A DNA stretch of 64,000 nt, from positions 1-64,000 of the forward strand of contig JAGAXG010000008.1 of the NCBI GenBank assembly GCA_017941035.1, given 5' to 3'. Below, piece after piece: positions 1-7,571 of the stretch; positions within the stretch are counted from its first letter, which is position 1; every line of letters begins with the position of its first letter. The notes beneath the pieces were generated by a model that was not told where the DNA came from, made no database searches, and saw nothing but the letters and a program-made list of their open reading frames with translations. Source of the stretch: a bacterium. GTDB taxonomy: Bacteria; Cyanobacteriota; Vampirovibrionia; Gastranaerophilales; Gastranaerophilaceae. The position numbers and the translations under genes were made by a program.

Positions 1-259
1 AGCAAAAGCTTCCAATTCTCTATATTGAGCAAGAGCAAGCCTTAGTGTTCCTGCAACTTGTTTTATACCTTTCGTTTGGGCTGCTCCACCGACACGAGAA
101 ACAGATATACCTGCATTTAATTCTGGTATAAGACCAGCAATAAATGCAGGTATATCTGTTTCTCGTGTCGGTGGAGCAGCCCAAACGAAAGGTATAAAAC
201 AAGTTGCAGGAACACTAAGGCTTGCTCTTGCTCAATATAGAGAATTGGAAGCTTTTGCT
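1..259. repeat. 119-bp inverted repeat (fold-back) at window start
   Basis: Bases 1-119 are the reverse complement of bases 141-259, with a 21-nt spacer (120-140); I saw no mismatch when reading the two arms against each other. The right arm lies in frame inside atpA, so the left arm is an antisense copy of part of atpA. A conserved ATPase gene would not normally carry this, and it sits at the very edge of the window. A chimeric read or assembly fold-back is the likely cause, although a genuine inverted duplication cannot be excluded. Confidence 0.9.
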
Positions 260-574
260 CAATTTGCATCTGATTTGGATGCTTCTACAAAAAAACAACT
301 TTTAAGAGGACAAAAACTTACAGAAGTTCTTAAACAACTTCAATATAATCCTCTGAGTGTTGCTGAACAAATTTCAATTTTATATGCCGCTAATGAAGGT
401 ATTTTAGATGATATTGAAAATTCAAAAATTCAAAATTTTAAAAAAGATTGGTTTATATATTTTAATGCAAATATGCCTGAATTGGAACAGAAATTGAATG
501 AAGGAGCGGCACTTACAGACACAGATAAATTAGCACTAACAGAAGCACTAAATTCATTTAAAGGAACTTTTTAA
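116..574 (+). CDS. atpA: ATP synthase F1 subunit alpha, C-terminal part only
   Basis: This is the 3' part of the alpha subunit of the F1 catalytic head, which carries the non-catalytic nucleotide sites. In the frame ending at the stop 572-574 the reading begins [12 protein letters not shown] around position 116 and continues [16 protein letters not shown], then [20 protein letters not shown], a very conserved stretch of AtpA. The rest is the C-terminal helical domain. About 150 residues remain of a usual 500 or so. Everything 5' of about 116 is replaced by the inverted copy of the gene, so the break is probably an assembly artefact and not a real truncation. The stop TAA overlaps the ATG of atpG (TAATG), indicating translational coupling. 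Confidence 0.9.
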   Translation, partial: FNSGIRPAINAGISVSRVGGAAQTKGIKQVAGTLRLALAQYRELEAFAQFASDLDASTKKQLLRGQKLTEVLKQLQYNPLSVAEQISILYAANEGILDDIENSKIQNFKKDWFIYFNANMPELEQKLNEGAALTDTDKLALTEALNSFKGTF

Positions 575-1500
575 TGTCGAATTTAAAAGAAATAAAGAAA
601 AGAATAAACAGTGTTGAAAGTACGAAAAAAATAACTCGTGCGATGAAAATGGTTGCAGCTGCGAAAGTAAAACATTCTGAAACAGCTGTGAAGGCTTCAA
701 GACCATACACTCTTGAACTTTTACATATGTTTCAAAGACTTTTAAACTCTGTTAGAGAATTTAGTTCTGAGACCATTAAAATAAAATACGCAATTGATGA
801 CTACCCGAATCTTTTGAAAAGAAAAGAAGTAAAATCTGTTGGTATTTTTGCAATTACAGGCAATAAGGGGTTAGCTGGCGCGTATAACTCTAATATTGCG
901 AGAGCAGTACTTAACGAAATTCATGAATATCAAAAAAATGGAATTAATGTCAAGGTTTTTATTGCAGGACAAAAAGGTATTTCAATATTAAGGAAAAAAC
1001 TTGCTGATATAGGCTGTAATATAGAAAAAAAATATTTTACAGCTGTTGATGAACCAACTCCGATTGAAGCCAGAAATATTGCGGAAGACTTAGCAGAATA
1101 CTATGTTGATGGTAGAATTGATAAAATAGAAATTATTACTACAAAATTTAAAAATATGGTAAGTTATTCTGTTGACAAATGGCAGGTTCTCCCGATTGAT
1201 GAAGTAAAAAACGAACAAGAAAAAATTAGCGATAATATTATAGAGCCTTTGATGGATTTTTCACCTGATATGCACCATATATTACAAAAAATTGTTCCTA
1301 TGTATATGACTGACATATTCTACCAGTCATTATTAGAAGCTCAAGCAAGTGAATTAGCGTCCAGAATGACAGCTATGTCAGCAGCTACAACAAATGCTGA
1401 AAAAATTATTCAAGAACTATCAATTCAATATAACAAAATTCGACAAACATCAATTACAAACGAAATTATTGAAGTAATATCAGGCGCAAATTCTCTTTAA
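574..1500 (+). CDS. atpG: ATP synthase F1 subunit gamma
   Basis: This is the central rotary shaft of the F1Fo ATP synthase. The 308-residue product starts with the typical helix [19 protein letters not shown] followed by ITRAMKMVAAAK, and ends with the conserved C-terminal helix containing ASELASRMTAMSAATTNAEK and IIEVISGANSL. Both ends form the coiled-coil shaft. Its ATG overlaps the atpA stop by one base. No atpD (beta) or atpC (epsilon) follows; the next gene is convergent. This matches the cyanobacterial arrangement, in which alpha and gamma end one cluster and beta-epsilon lie elsewhere. The length is within the usual family range. I did not try to assign the redox-regulatory insertion seen in photosynthetic gamma subunits and saw no cysteine pair typical of plants. 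Confidence 0.95.
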   Translation: MSNLKEIKKRINSVESTKKITRAMKMVAAAKVKHSETAVKASRPYTLELLHMFQRLLNSVREFSSETIKIKYAIDDYPNLLKRKEVKSVGIFAITGNKGLAGAYNSNIARAVLNEIHEYQKNGINVKVFIAGQKGISILRKKLADIGCNIEKKYFTAVDEPTPIEARNIAEDLAEYYVDGRIDKIEIITTKFKNMVSYSVDKWQVLPIDEVKNEQEKISDNIIEPLMDFSPDMHHILQKIVPMYMTDIFYQSLLEAQASELASRMTAMSAATTNAEKIIQELSIQYNKIRQTSITNEIIEVISGANSL

Positions 1501-1505
1501 TACTT

Positions 1506-2702
1506 TTAATTTTTTAAATTCTTTAAAGTTTGAAGTTCTTTTTGGTAAGGTGATATTCTTGCAATATCTTCTATAACAGAAGGAAGTTTATCTATAACAT
1601 AATCAATTTCATCCTCTGTTGTAAATCTGCTTAAACTCCAGCGAATGCTTCCATGAATTGCAGTGAACGGAACATTCATAGCTCTTAGAACATGACTAGG
1701 TTCTAGAGAGCCTGAGGTACAAGCAGAACCAGAAGAAGCACAAATACCTAAATCAGAAAGGTGAAGTAAAATAAGCTCGCCTTCAATATACTCAAAACCA
1801 ATATTTGTTGTATTAGGAACACGTTCCGCAATACCGGTATTTACTCTCGAATTATAAATTTTTTTAATTATATTAGATTCAAGTTTGTCTCTCAACCTTT
1901 TGACTTCAGTCATTTCATATTGAAGATTATCAATAGCCAACTCTGCAGCTTTAGCCATACCTGCTATATAAGGAACATTTTCAGTACCTGCTCGTTTTCC
2001 TCTTTCCTGATGACCACCAATTATTAAAGGGGTTATCATTGTTTTAGAATTTACATATAAAGCGCCAACACCTTTTGGAGCATGGAATTTATGACCTGAA
2101 ATACCAAGCAAATCAATACTATTAGCTTGAACATCAATAGGAATTTTACCTGTAACTTGAACTGCATCAACAAAGAATTTTGTATCAGGATTTTTTGATT
2201 TAATAATTTGAGAAATTTCACCGACCGGATTTATAACCCCGGTTTCATTATTAGCCCACATAACAGAAACAAGTGCTGTTTCATCGGTTATAATATTTCT
2301 CAACTCATCAAGATTCAATTCTCCATTGGAATTCACACCGACATAATCGACTTTATATCCTTGTTTCTCAAGAGTTTTATAAACATTTAAAACGCAAGGA
2401 TGTTCTATTTTAGTAGTTACAATATGCTTTTTAGTTTTATTATAATTTAGAACTCCGCGTATAGCAGTATTAGCGCTTTCAGTACCGCAAGAAGTAAAAA
2501 TAATTTCTTTTTCGTCAGCTGCATTTACAAAATCTTTAATAACACCTCTGGCTTCTTTTATAGCTCTGGAAGATTTTTTACTAAAATCATACATACTTGA
2601 AGGATTAGCATATTCTTCTTTCAAGTAAGGAAGCATAGCCTCTACTACACGCTCATCAACTTTTGTTGTAGCATTATTATCTAAATATATAAGATTATTC
2701 AT
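1506..2702 (-). CDS. nifS: Cysteine desulfurase, NifS/IscS class I
   Basis: A PLP enzyme that takes sulfur from cysteine and hands it to the NifU scaffold for iron-sulfur cluster assembly. The 398-residue protein opens with IYLDNNATTKVD, has the PLP-binding lysine in SGHKFHAPKG (Lys205) and the persulfide cysteine in the flexible loop SSGSACTSGS (Cys328), which marks class I desulfurases. It starts 4 nt after the nifU stop, with an AGAGG ribosome site inside the end of nifU, so the two form an operon. No nitrogenase genes are present; the pair is best read as the general Fe-S system, as in Helicobacter and Campylobacter. The gene converges on atpG with a gap of only 5 nt. Confidence 0.95.
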   Translation of the reverse strand: MNNLIYLDNNATTKVDERVVEAMLPYLKEEYANPSSMYDFSKKSSRAIKEARGVIKDFVNAADEKEIIFTSCGTESANTAIRGVLNYNKTKKHIVTTKIEHPCVLNVYKTLEKQGYKVDYVGVNSNGELNLDELRNIITDETALVSVMWANNETGVINPVGEISQIIKSKNPDTKFFVDAVQVTGKIPIDVQANSIDLLGISGHKFHAPKGVGALYVNSKTMITPLIIGGHQERGKRAGTENVPYIAGMAKAAELAIDNLQYEMTEVKRLRDKLESNIIKKIYNSRVNTGIAERVPNTTNIGFEYIEGELILLHLSDLGICASSGSACTSGSLEPSHVLRAMNVPFTAIHGSIRWSLSRFTTEDEIDYVIDKLPSVIEDIARISPYQKELQTLKNLKN

Positions 2703-2706
2703 AATA

Positions 2707-3540
2707 TTATTTAACCTCTATTACATTAATTTCATCACCCAAAGCATTTTTTAAAGTCGATTCTACGAAAAGTTTTAAAGTCATAGTCGAATTTTTACAT
2801 CCGGAACACATGCCTCTAAGTTTTACATAAATATCATTACCTTTTATATCAACCAATTCAATATCACCTCCATCTTTTACAAGTTCAGGAGATATTTGAG
2901 TTTCTATAATATTATTTATTTTCAAAATCCTTTGAGTATCAGTCATATTGGATTTAGAATCATTTTTAATATCGCGATAGTAATTATCAATAATTTTTTG
3001 AATTTCGGATTTACATCTTCCACACGCACCACCGGCTTTAGTATAATTTGTAACCTCGTCAACAGTTTTTAAACCATTTGTTTTAACAGCATCAAGAATA
3101 ACTTTATCAGTTACTTGAAAACATGTACAAATCATCTTTTCTTTTGGCTGAATTTTATCTAAGGATACATAACCATCTTTTTCATAATTTTTAAATGCAT
3201 CCTCTAATGCTTCATAACCCATAACAGAACAATGCATCTTTTCCGGAGGAAGACCATCAAGTTGATCTGCAATATCTTTATTTGTAATTTTTTTTACCTC
3301 TTCAACAGATTTACCTATAATCATCTCTGTAAGAATACTTGAACTTGCGACCGCAGATCCGCAACCGAAAGTCTGGAATTTAGCATCAGTTACTATATTG
3401 TCTTTTATTTTTAAATATATCTTTAATTGATCACCACAAACCAAAGAACCTGCAGTTCCAATCGCATCTGCATCTTCAATAACACCAACATTTCTCGGAT
3501 TTCTGTAATGATCCATAACTTTTTCGGAATAATCCCACAT
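2707..3540 (-). CDS. nifU: Fe-S cluster scaffold NifU, full three-module form
   Basis: A scaffold on which Fe-S clusters are built before transfer to apoproteins. All three NifU modules are visible in 277 residues. The IscU-like domain has ligand cysteines 35, 60 and 104. The central BFD-like [2Fe-2S] domain has Cys138, Cys140, Cys173 and Cys176 (CTC and CGRC motifs). The C-terminal NifU domain has the CSGC pair (Cys245 and Cys248). This is the Azotobacter/Epsilonproteobacteria-type architecture and not the short IscU or SufU form. The start has an AAAGGA ribosome site at good spacing. It is first in the nifU-nifS operon and is separated from pnp upstream by a terminator. Confidence 0.95.
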   Translation of the reverse strand: MWDYSEKVMDHYRNPRNVGVIEDADAIGTAGSLVCGDQLKIYLKIKDNIVTDAKFQTFGCGSAVASSSILTEMIIGKSVEEVKKITNKDIADQLDGLPPEKMHCSVMGYEALEDAFKNYEKDGYVSLDKIQPKEKMICTCFQVTDKVILDAVKTNGLKTVDEVTNYTKAGGACGRCKSEIQKIIDNYYRDIKNDSKSNMTDTQRILKINNIIETQISPELVKDGGDIELVDIKGNDIYVKLRGMCSGCKNSTMTLKLFVESTLKNALGDEINVIEVK

Positions 3541-3632
3541 AACAGTTTCCTTTCATTAAAACTTACTCTTAACAATATTATAAATCAAAAATAAATTTTT
3601 CATTATACCATAATTATTAAATTTTTAATTAA

Positions 3633-3661
3633 AAAATCCCTAACAAAAAGTTAGGGATTTT
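3633..3661 (-). terminator. Intrinsic terminator downstream of pnp
   Basis: A 12-bp stem (3633-3644 with 3650-3661, core CCCTAAC/GTTAGGG) closes a 5-nt loop. On the minus strand it is followed by a run of T residues. It lies just past the pnp stop and before nifU, so it separates the two same-strand units. Confidence 0.85.
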
Positions 3662-3679
3662 CATATAAAAGAAACTAAT

Positions 3680-5824
3680 TTAATTTATACATTTAGCTTT
3701 ATCATCTTCAGTCACGCCCTTTAAAGTTAAGTTAATTCGACCTTTTTCGTCAATTTTGATAACTTTAACAATAACTTCATCACCGATATTTAAATGCGGT
3801 TCAATTGTTTCAATTCTCTCGTTGCAAACTTGAGAAATGTGAATCATACCATCTTTACCTCCGCCTAACTCAACGAAAGCACCAATAGGAATAATTCTTA
3901 CAACTTTACCTTTTATAACCATTCCGACTTCAGGTTTGAAAGTGATATCTTTAATCATTTTGATTGCTATTTTAGCACCTTCCTGATCATTAGATGTAAT
4001 AGTTACTAATCCTGAATCCTGAATATCTATTTCTGCACCTGATGCGTCAATGATTTCTCGAATTTGTTTACCGCCAGGCCCAATAACTGCTCCGATATCT
4101 TCAGTTGGAATTGTAAGAGTTGTAATGCTTGGAGCAAATGGTGATAATTCCTTAGCCGGTTCGCTGATTACTTCTCTCATTTTACCTAAGATATGTAATC
4201 TCCCTTCTTTTGCTTGGAATAAAGCTCTGCGTAATGTTTCATTCGGAATACCTTTTGCTTTCATATCCATTTGAAGTGCTGTAATTCCTGTATCATTACC
4301 GGTAACTTTGAAATCCATATCGCCCAAGAAATCTTCAATCCCTTGAATATCGGTTAATACAACAGGTTCATAACCTTCTTCTTTAATCATACCCATTGCA
4401 ACACCACCGATCATACATTTAACAGGAACACCTGCATTCATCAATGCCATTGAAGAACCGCAAGTTGAACCCATTGATGTTGAACCGTTTGATTCTAAGA
4501 CATCTGAAGTCACTCTGATTGTATAACCAAATTCATCTTGCGAAGGAAGTGCCGGAATATTAGCTCTTTCAGCTAAATTACCATGACCAACCTCACGTCT
4601 GCCGGGACCTCTTAAAGGTTTTACTTCGCCTACTGAGAATCCAGGGAAGATGTATTTATGCATATAAGTTTTTTCTGTTTGAGGATCAACTCCGTCAAGT
4701 TCCTGTTTCATTGCAGGACCAGCTAAAGTTGCAACAGATAAAATTTGAGTTTGACCTCTTGTAAATACTGCAGAACCATGAGCTCTTGGAATAACACCAA
4801 CTTCACACCAAATAGGACGAACTTCGGTTGGTTTTCTTCCGTCCGCTCTGACTCCTTCGTCAAGAATCATTGCGCGCATAATATGTTTTTCTGCAGCTTT
4901 AAACTCTTCTGCTACAAAGTCAATTCCTGTTTCTTCAATGATTTGTTTAATATAATCATCTTCAGGTAAAGCGTCAATTTTTTCTTTTACTAATTTTTTA
5001 GCTTCTTCAAGTTTATTTTGACGATATTCTCTGTCAAAATTATGATATGCATCGAAAATCATATCGTGAGCTGTTTCTTCAATAATTTGTGCAATTCTTG
5101 AAGTATCATAAGGATTTACAAATTCTTCTTTAACAACACCACAAGCTTTTGCAAATTCAACCTGAGCATCACATTGTTTTCTAATTTCACCCTGTGCGAA
5201 TTCAACAGCGTTCATAATATCGTCTTCTGTAACGAATTTGCAACCTGCTTCAACCATGATAACTGAATCGTGAGTTCCGGCTACAACGATATCTAAGTCT
5301 GATTCGTGAGCTTGCCTGTGAGTTGGGTTAGCAATAAAGTTACCATCTGCATCACGTGATACTCTGACAGCACCAATAGGTCCTTCAAAAGGAGCACCGG
5401 AAAGCATTAATGCACAAGATGCACCTAACATTGCTAATGTATCAGGTTGATTTTCTTGATCATAGCTGAATAATTGAGCTACAATCTGAATATCGTTTCT
5501 ATATCCTTTAGGGAAAAGCGGTCTGATTGGTCTGTCGATTAAACGAGAAACTAAAATAGCTTTGTCGCTTGCTTTTCCTTCAGATCTGTTGTATCCGCCA
5601 GGAATTCTCCCAATAGCAGACATTCTTTCTTCATAATCGATTAGTAATGGGAAGAAATCTATACCAACTCTAGGTTCTTTTGATACAACACAATGAACAA
5701 ATAACATTGTATCTCCACATCTTACTGTAACAGAACCATTTGTGGATTGTGCATACTTCCCAGTTTCAATTGTAACGGTTTTCCCGCCAATTTCTAATTG
5801 AAAACTTTTTGTTTCAGGTTTCAT
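3680..5824 (-). CDS. pnp: Polyribonucleotide nucleotidyltransferase (PNPase)
   Basis: A 3'-5' phosphorolytic exoribonuclease for mRNA turnover and RNA quality control. The 714 residues contain two RNase PH core domains (first half with GYNRSEGKASDKAILVSRLI, second with PLRGPGRREVGHGNLAER), then a KH domain around residues 560-620 (VIGPGGKQIREI) and an S1 domain in the last 90 residues (GAFVELGGGKDGMIHISQV). Length and order are normal for bacterial PNPase. The start has an AAAGGG-like ribosome site. It stands alone: rpsO, a frequent upstream neighbour, is absent, and the gene upstream is divergent. An intrinsic terminator follows. Confidence 0.97.
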   Translation of the reverse strand: MKPETKSFQLEIGGKTVTIETGKYAQSTNGSVTVRCGDTMLFVHCVVSKEPRVGIDFFPLLIDYEERMSAIGRIPGGYNRSEGKASDKAILVSRLIDRPIRPLFPKGYRNDIQIVAQLFSYDQENQPDTLAMLGASCALMLSGAPFEGPIGAVRVSRDADGNFIANPTHRQAHESDLDIVVAGTHDSVIMVEAGCKFVTEDDIMNAVEFAQGEIRKQCDAQVEFAKACGVVKEEFVNPYDTSRIAQIIEETAHDMIFDAYHNFDREYRQNKLEEAKKLVKEKIDALPEDDYIKQIIEETGIDFVAEEFKAAEKHIMRAMILDEGVRADGRKPTEVRPIWCEVGVIPRAHGSAVFTRGQTQILSVATLAGPAMKQELDGVDPQTEKTYMHKYIFPGFSVGEVKPLRGPGRREVGHGNLAERANIPALPSQDEFGYTIRVTSDVLESNGSTSMGSTCGSSMALMNAGVPVKCMIGGVAMGMIKEEGYEPVVLTDIQGIEDFLGDMDFKVTGNDTGITALQMDMKAKGIPNETLRRALFQAKEGRLHILGKMREVISEPAKELSPFAPSITTLTIPTEDIGAVIGPGGKQIREIIDASGAEIDIQDSGLVTITSNDQEGAKIAIKMIKDITFKPEVGMVIKGKVVRIIPIGAFVELGGGKDGMIHISQVCNERIETIEPHLNIGDEVIVKVIKIDEKGRINLTLKGVTEDDKAKCIN

Positions 5825-5964
5825 AAAATACCCTTTCTTTCTGCATCTCTTGATGCGTTTTTACTATACACTTCCATTAAGTACAGTACAATTTTACAAC
5901 AAACAGAAATAAAAGCATAATTTAATAGCAAAAAAAAATTTTTTTGTTTTTTATAAATAGAGTT

Positions 5965-6525
5965 ATGAAAATTGAATCAAACAATAATACTGCATTCGGT
6001 GCTAAATTTATAAAATTTGAAAAAATAAAAAAATTAAAAACAGCAGAAAAGACTTATGAGAATATTTATGCATCTTTTGTAGAAATTAATCCACAAAATC
6101 AAAATGATATATCTGCTCTTTCAAAAACTGCAAAGTATTGGGAAAATGAAAAATTCGCAGGTAATATTTATTTAACAGCAAAAGAATTAACGAAACAAAC
6201 AAAAAATATTGGGAAAATATACGCATTAACAGAACAAAAAGGGAATTTTGAAAAGCTTGAATTTAAAAAAATTTTAGGGATAACAAATATTATAAAAGAA
6301 GATACTAAATGCATTTATCTTGATCATATACAAACAAATCCAGCATACATATACGATGTAATGAATAAATTTAAAGGTATTGGAAGCGGAATATTAAATT
6401 CATTAAAATCTTTATATAATGTAATAACTTTAATATCATTGGATACAAAAGCGACTAAAAATTTTTATAGAAAAAATGGTTTTCAAGAAGTTAACAATTC
6501 GAATTTATTTGTTTGGTATAAATAA
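5965..6525 (+). CDS. GNAT-like N-acetyltransferase with lineage-type N-terminal motif
   Basis: Probably a GNAT-fold acyltransferase of 186 residues; the substrate is unknown. The second half looks like the GNAT core: a strand with YLDHIQTNP, the acetyl-CoA loop region KFKGIGSGILNSLKS, and the late motif SLDTKATKNFYRKNGFQEV, which is typical of GNAT C-termini. The first 15 residues, MKIESNNNTAFGAKF, carry the N-x-[FY]-x-G type motif seen on other proteins here. I chose the ATG at 5965 over an upstream TTG at 5944 because it gives that motif at the N-terminus and a TATAAA box lies 7 nt before it. There is no Shine-Dalgarno sequence. It is divergent from pnp. Confidence 0.7.
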   Translation: MKIESNNNTAFGAKFIKFEKIKKLKTAEKTYENIYASFVEINPQNQNDISALSKTAKYWENEKFAGNIYLTAKELTKQTKNIGKIYALTEQKGNFEKLEFKKILGITNIIKEDTKCIYLDHIQTNPAYIYDVMNKFKGIGSGILNSLKSLYNVITLISLDTKATKNFYRKNGFQEVNNSNLFVWYK

Positions 6526-6573
6526 TCAGAATTTGAAAGATTCTGGATTTTGTGATAAATTAAAGAAAAATAA

Positions 6574-6650
6574 GGCTTCGTAGCTCAGCAGGATAGAGCG
6601 GTGGTTTCCTAAACCATGTCTTTGCCCGCGTTCGAGTCGCGGCGGGGCCA
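6574..6650 (+). tRNA. tRNA-Arg (anticodon CCU)
   Basis: A 77-nt cloverleaf. The acceptor stem GGCTTCG pairs with CGGGGCC with G-U wobbles. The anticodon stem GTGGT/ACCAT closes the loop TTCCTAA (anticodon CCT at 6608-6610, reading AGG). The T stem CCGCG/CGCGG closes TTCGAGT. The discriminator is A and CCA is not encoded. A terminator follows directly. Confidence 0.93.
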
Positions 6651-6653
6651 AAT

Positions 6654-6681
6654 AAAAAGACGGATTTGTTCCGTCTTTTTA
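6654..6681 (+). terminator. Intrinsic terminator after tRNA-Arg(CCU)
   Basis: The stem AAAAAGACGGA/TCCGTCTTTTT has a 5-nt loop and ends in a T run, four bases past the tRNA. It probably ends the tRNA transcript. Confidence 0.85.
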
Positions 6682-6783
6682 TTTGAACATATCAAATTAT
6701 AAATAAACATTTCTTAACATTTTTATTTAATTAGGCAATTATAAAAAGTAAATATACTTTATATAAGTAAGGGGATTTAAGAG

Positions 6784-7485
6784 ATGTATTTTAATTTTAA
6801 CGTAACACCACTGCTCTATAATAATATTAATATATTTGCATCTCATGCGAATAACACATTTTTTACGATGCCGTTATTTGGAATGACAAATACAATGCCT
6901 TTTATGCCATTATTTAGTCATATAAATCCTTTCAGAACAAGTTTATTTAATTTTAGTATGCCTTCATTGAGCAAAATTCCTATTTTCAACTACTCAATTC
7001 CAAAAATCGGAATGACTATTAAATCAAAAGCAAAAAAAGTCAAAAAAGAAGGAACTAATTTTGTTGAAAAAGCAATTTCAAGTGTTACTAACGGAGTTAA
7101 AGGTATTATCGACTGTGCAAAAAAATATTTAGGATTCAATGAAAAAGACGGTTCTTATTTGAAATTTACGAATGGCAGACGCGAAGCTTGGTGTGCAGAT
7201 TTTGTATCATATATTTCAAAAGAAGCCGGAATTAAAGGCCCAAGTTCAAGTTCAGTAGAAGGAATAAGACAATGGGGCATCAAAAATGGAAAATATTCTA
7301 CAAATACAGCTAAAGTCGGAGATGCTATTATTCTAAAAGGCAAAGGTGCATCTCATACAGGTATCGTTGAAAAAGTTGGAAACGGAAAAGTTACTTGTAT
7401 CGCAGGTAATACATCCAATAAAGTAAAAAGGATAACATATTCATTAAACGACCCAAGAGTAAGCGGTTTTGTAACATTAGCATAA
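6784..7485 (+). CDS. CHAP-domain peptidoglycan hydrolase-like protein
   Basis: A 233-residue protein with a C-terminal CHAP (cysteine amidase/peptidase) domain that would cleave peptidoglycan peptides or amide bonds. The catalytic cysteine is in REAWCADFVSY (Cys137) and the histidine in GASHTGIVEKV (His191); CIAGNTSNKVKR supplies the usual third polar residue. The first 80 residues have no classical signal peptide. They are rich in Phe, Met, Pro and Asn, with recurring MPLF and FNF-like segments, followed by a lysine-rich stretch (79-90). How it reaches the wall is unclear. AAGGGG precedes the ATG. The gene lies exactly between two tRNA-Arg genes, which is unusual for a housekeeping gene. It could also be a toxin-like or phage-derived lysin. 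Confidence 0.8.
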   Translation: MYFNFNVTPLLYNNINIFASHANNTFFTMPLFGMTNTMPFMPLFSHINPFRTSLFNFSMPSLSKIPIFNYSIPKIGMTIKSKAKKVKKEGTNFVEKAISSVTNGVKGIIDCAKKYLGFNEKDGSYLKFTNGRREAWCADFVSYISKEAGIKGPSSSSVEGIRQWGIKNGKYSTNTAKVGDAIILKGKGASHTGIVEKVGNGKVTCIAGNTSNKVKRITYSLNDPRVSGFVTLA

Positions 7486-7487
7486 AC

Positions 7488-7561
7488 TGCGCCCGGGGGG
7501 AATCAAACCCCCGACCTTGAGCTTCGGAAACTCACACTCTATTCTACTGAGCTACGGACGC
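7488..7561 (-). tRNA. tRNA-Arg (anticodon CCG)
   Basis: A 74-nt cloverleaf on the minus strand. Acceptor GCGTCCG pairs with CGGGCGC, anticodon stem TGAGT/GCTCA closes TTCCGAA (anticodon CCG, reading CGG), and T stem GGGGG/CCCCC closes TTTGATT, a slightly unusual T loop. The discriminator is A and CCA is not encoded. It begins 2 nt past the CHAP stop, convergent with it. Confidence 0.92.
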
Positions 7562-7571
7562 GCATTTATAA

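Noticed and set aside
20-202. A 60-residue ORF on the minus strand at the window start
   Set aside because: It lies wholly in the fold-back palindrome and is the antisense shadow of atpA.
1506-3540. nifS-nifU as evidence of nitrogen fixation
   Set aside because: No nifHDK or other nif genes are present; this pair is the general Fe-S system in several lineages.
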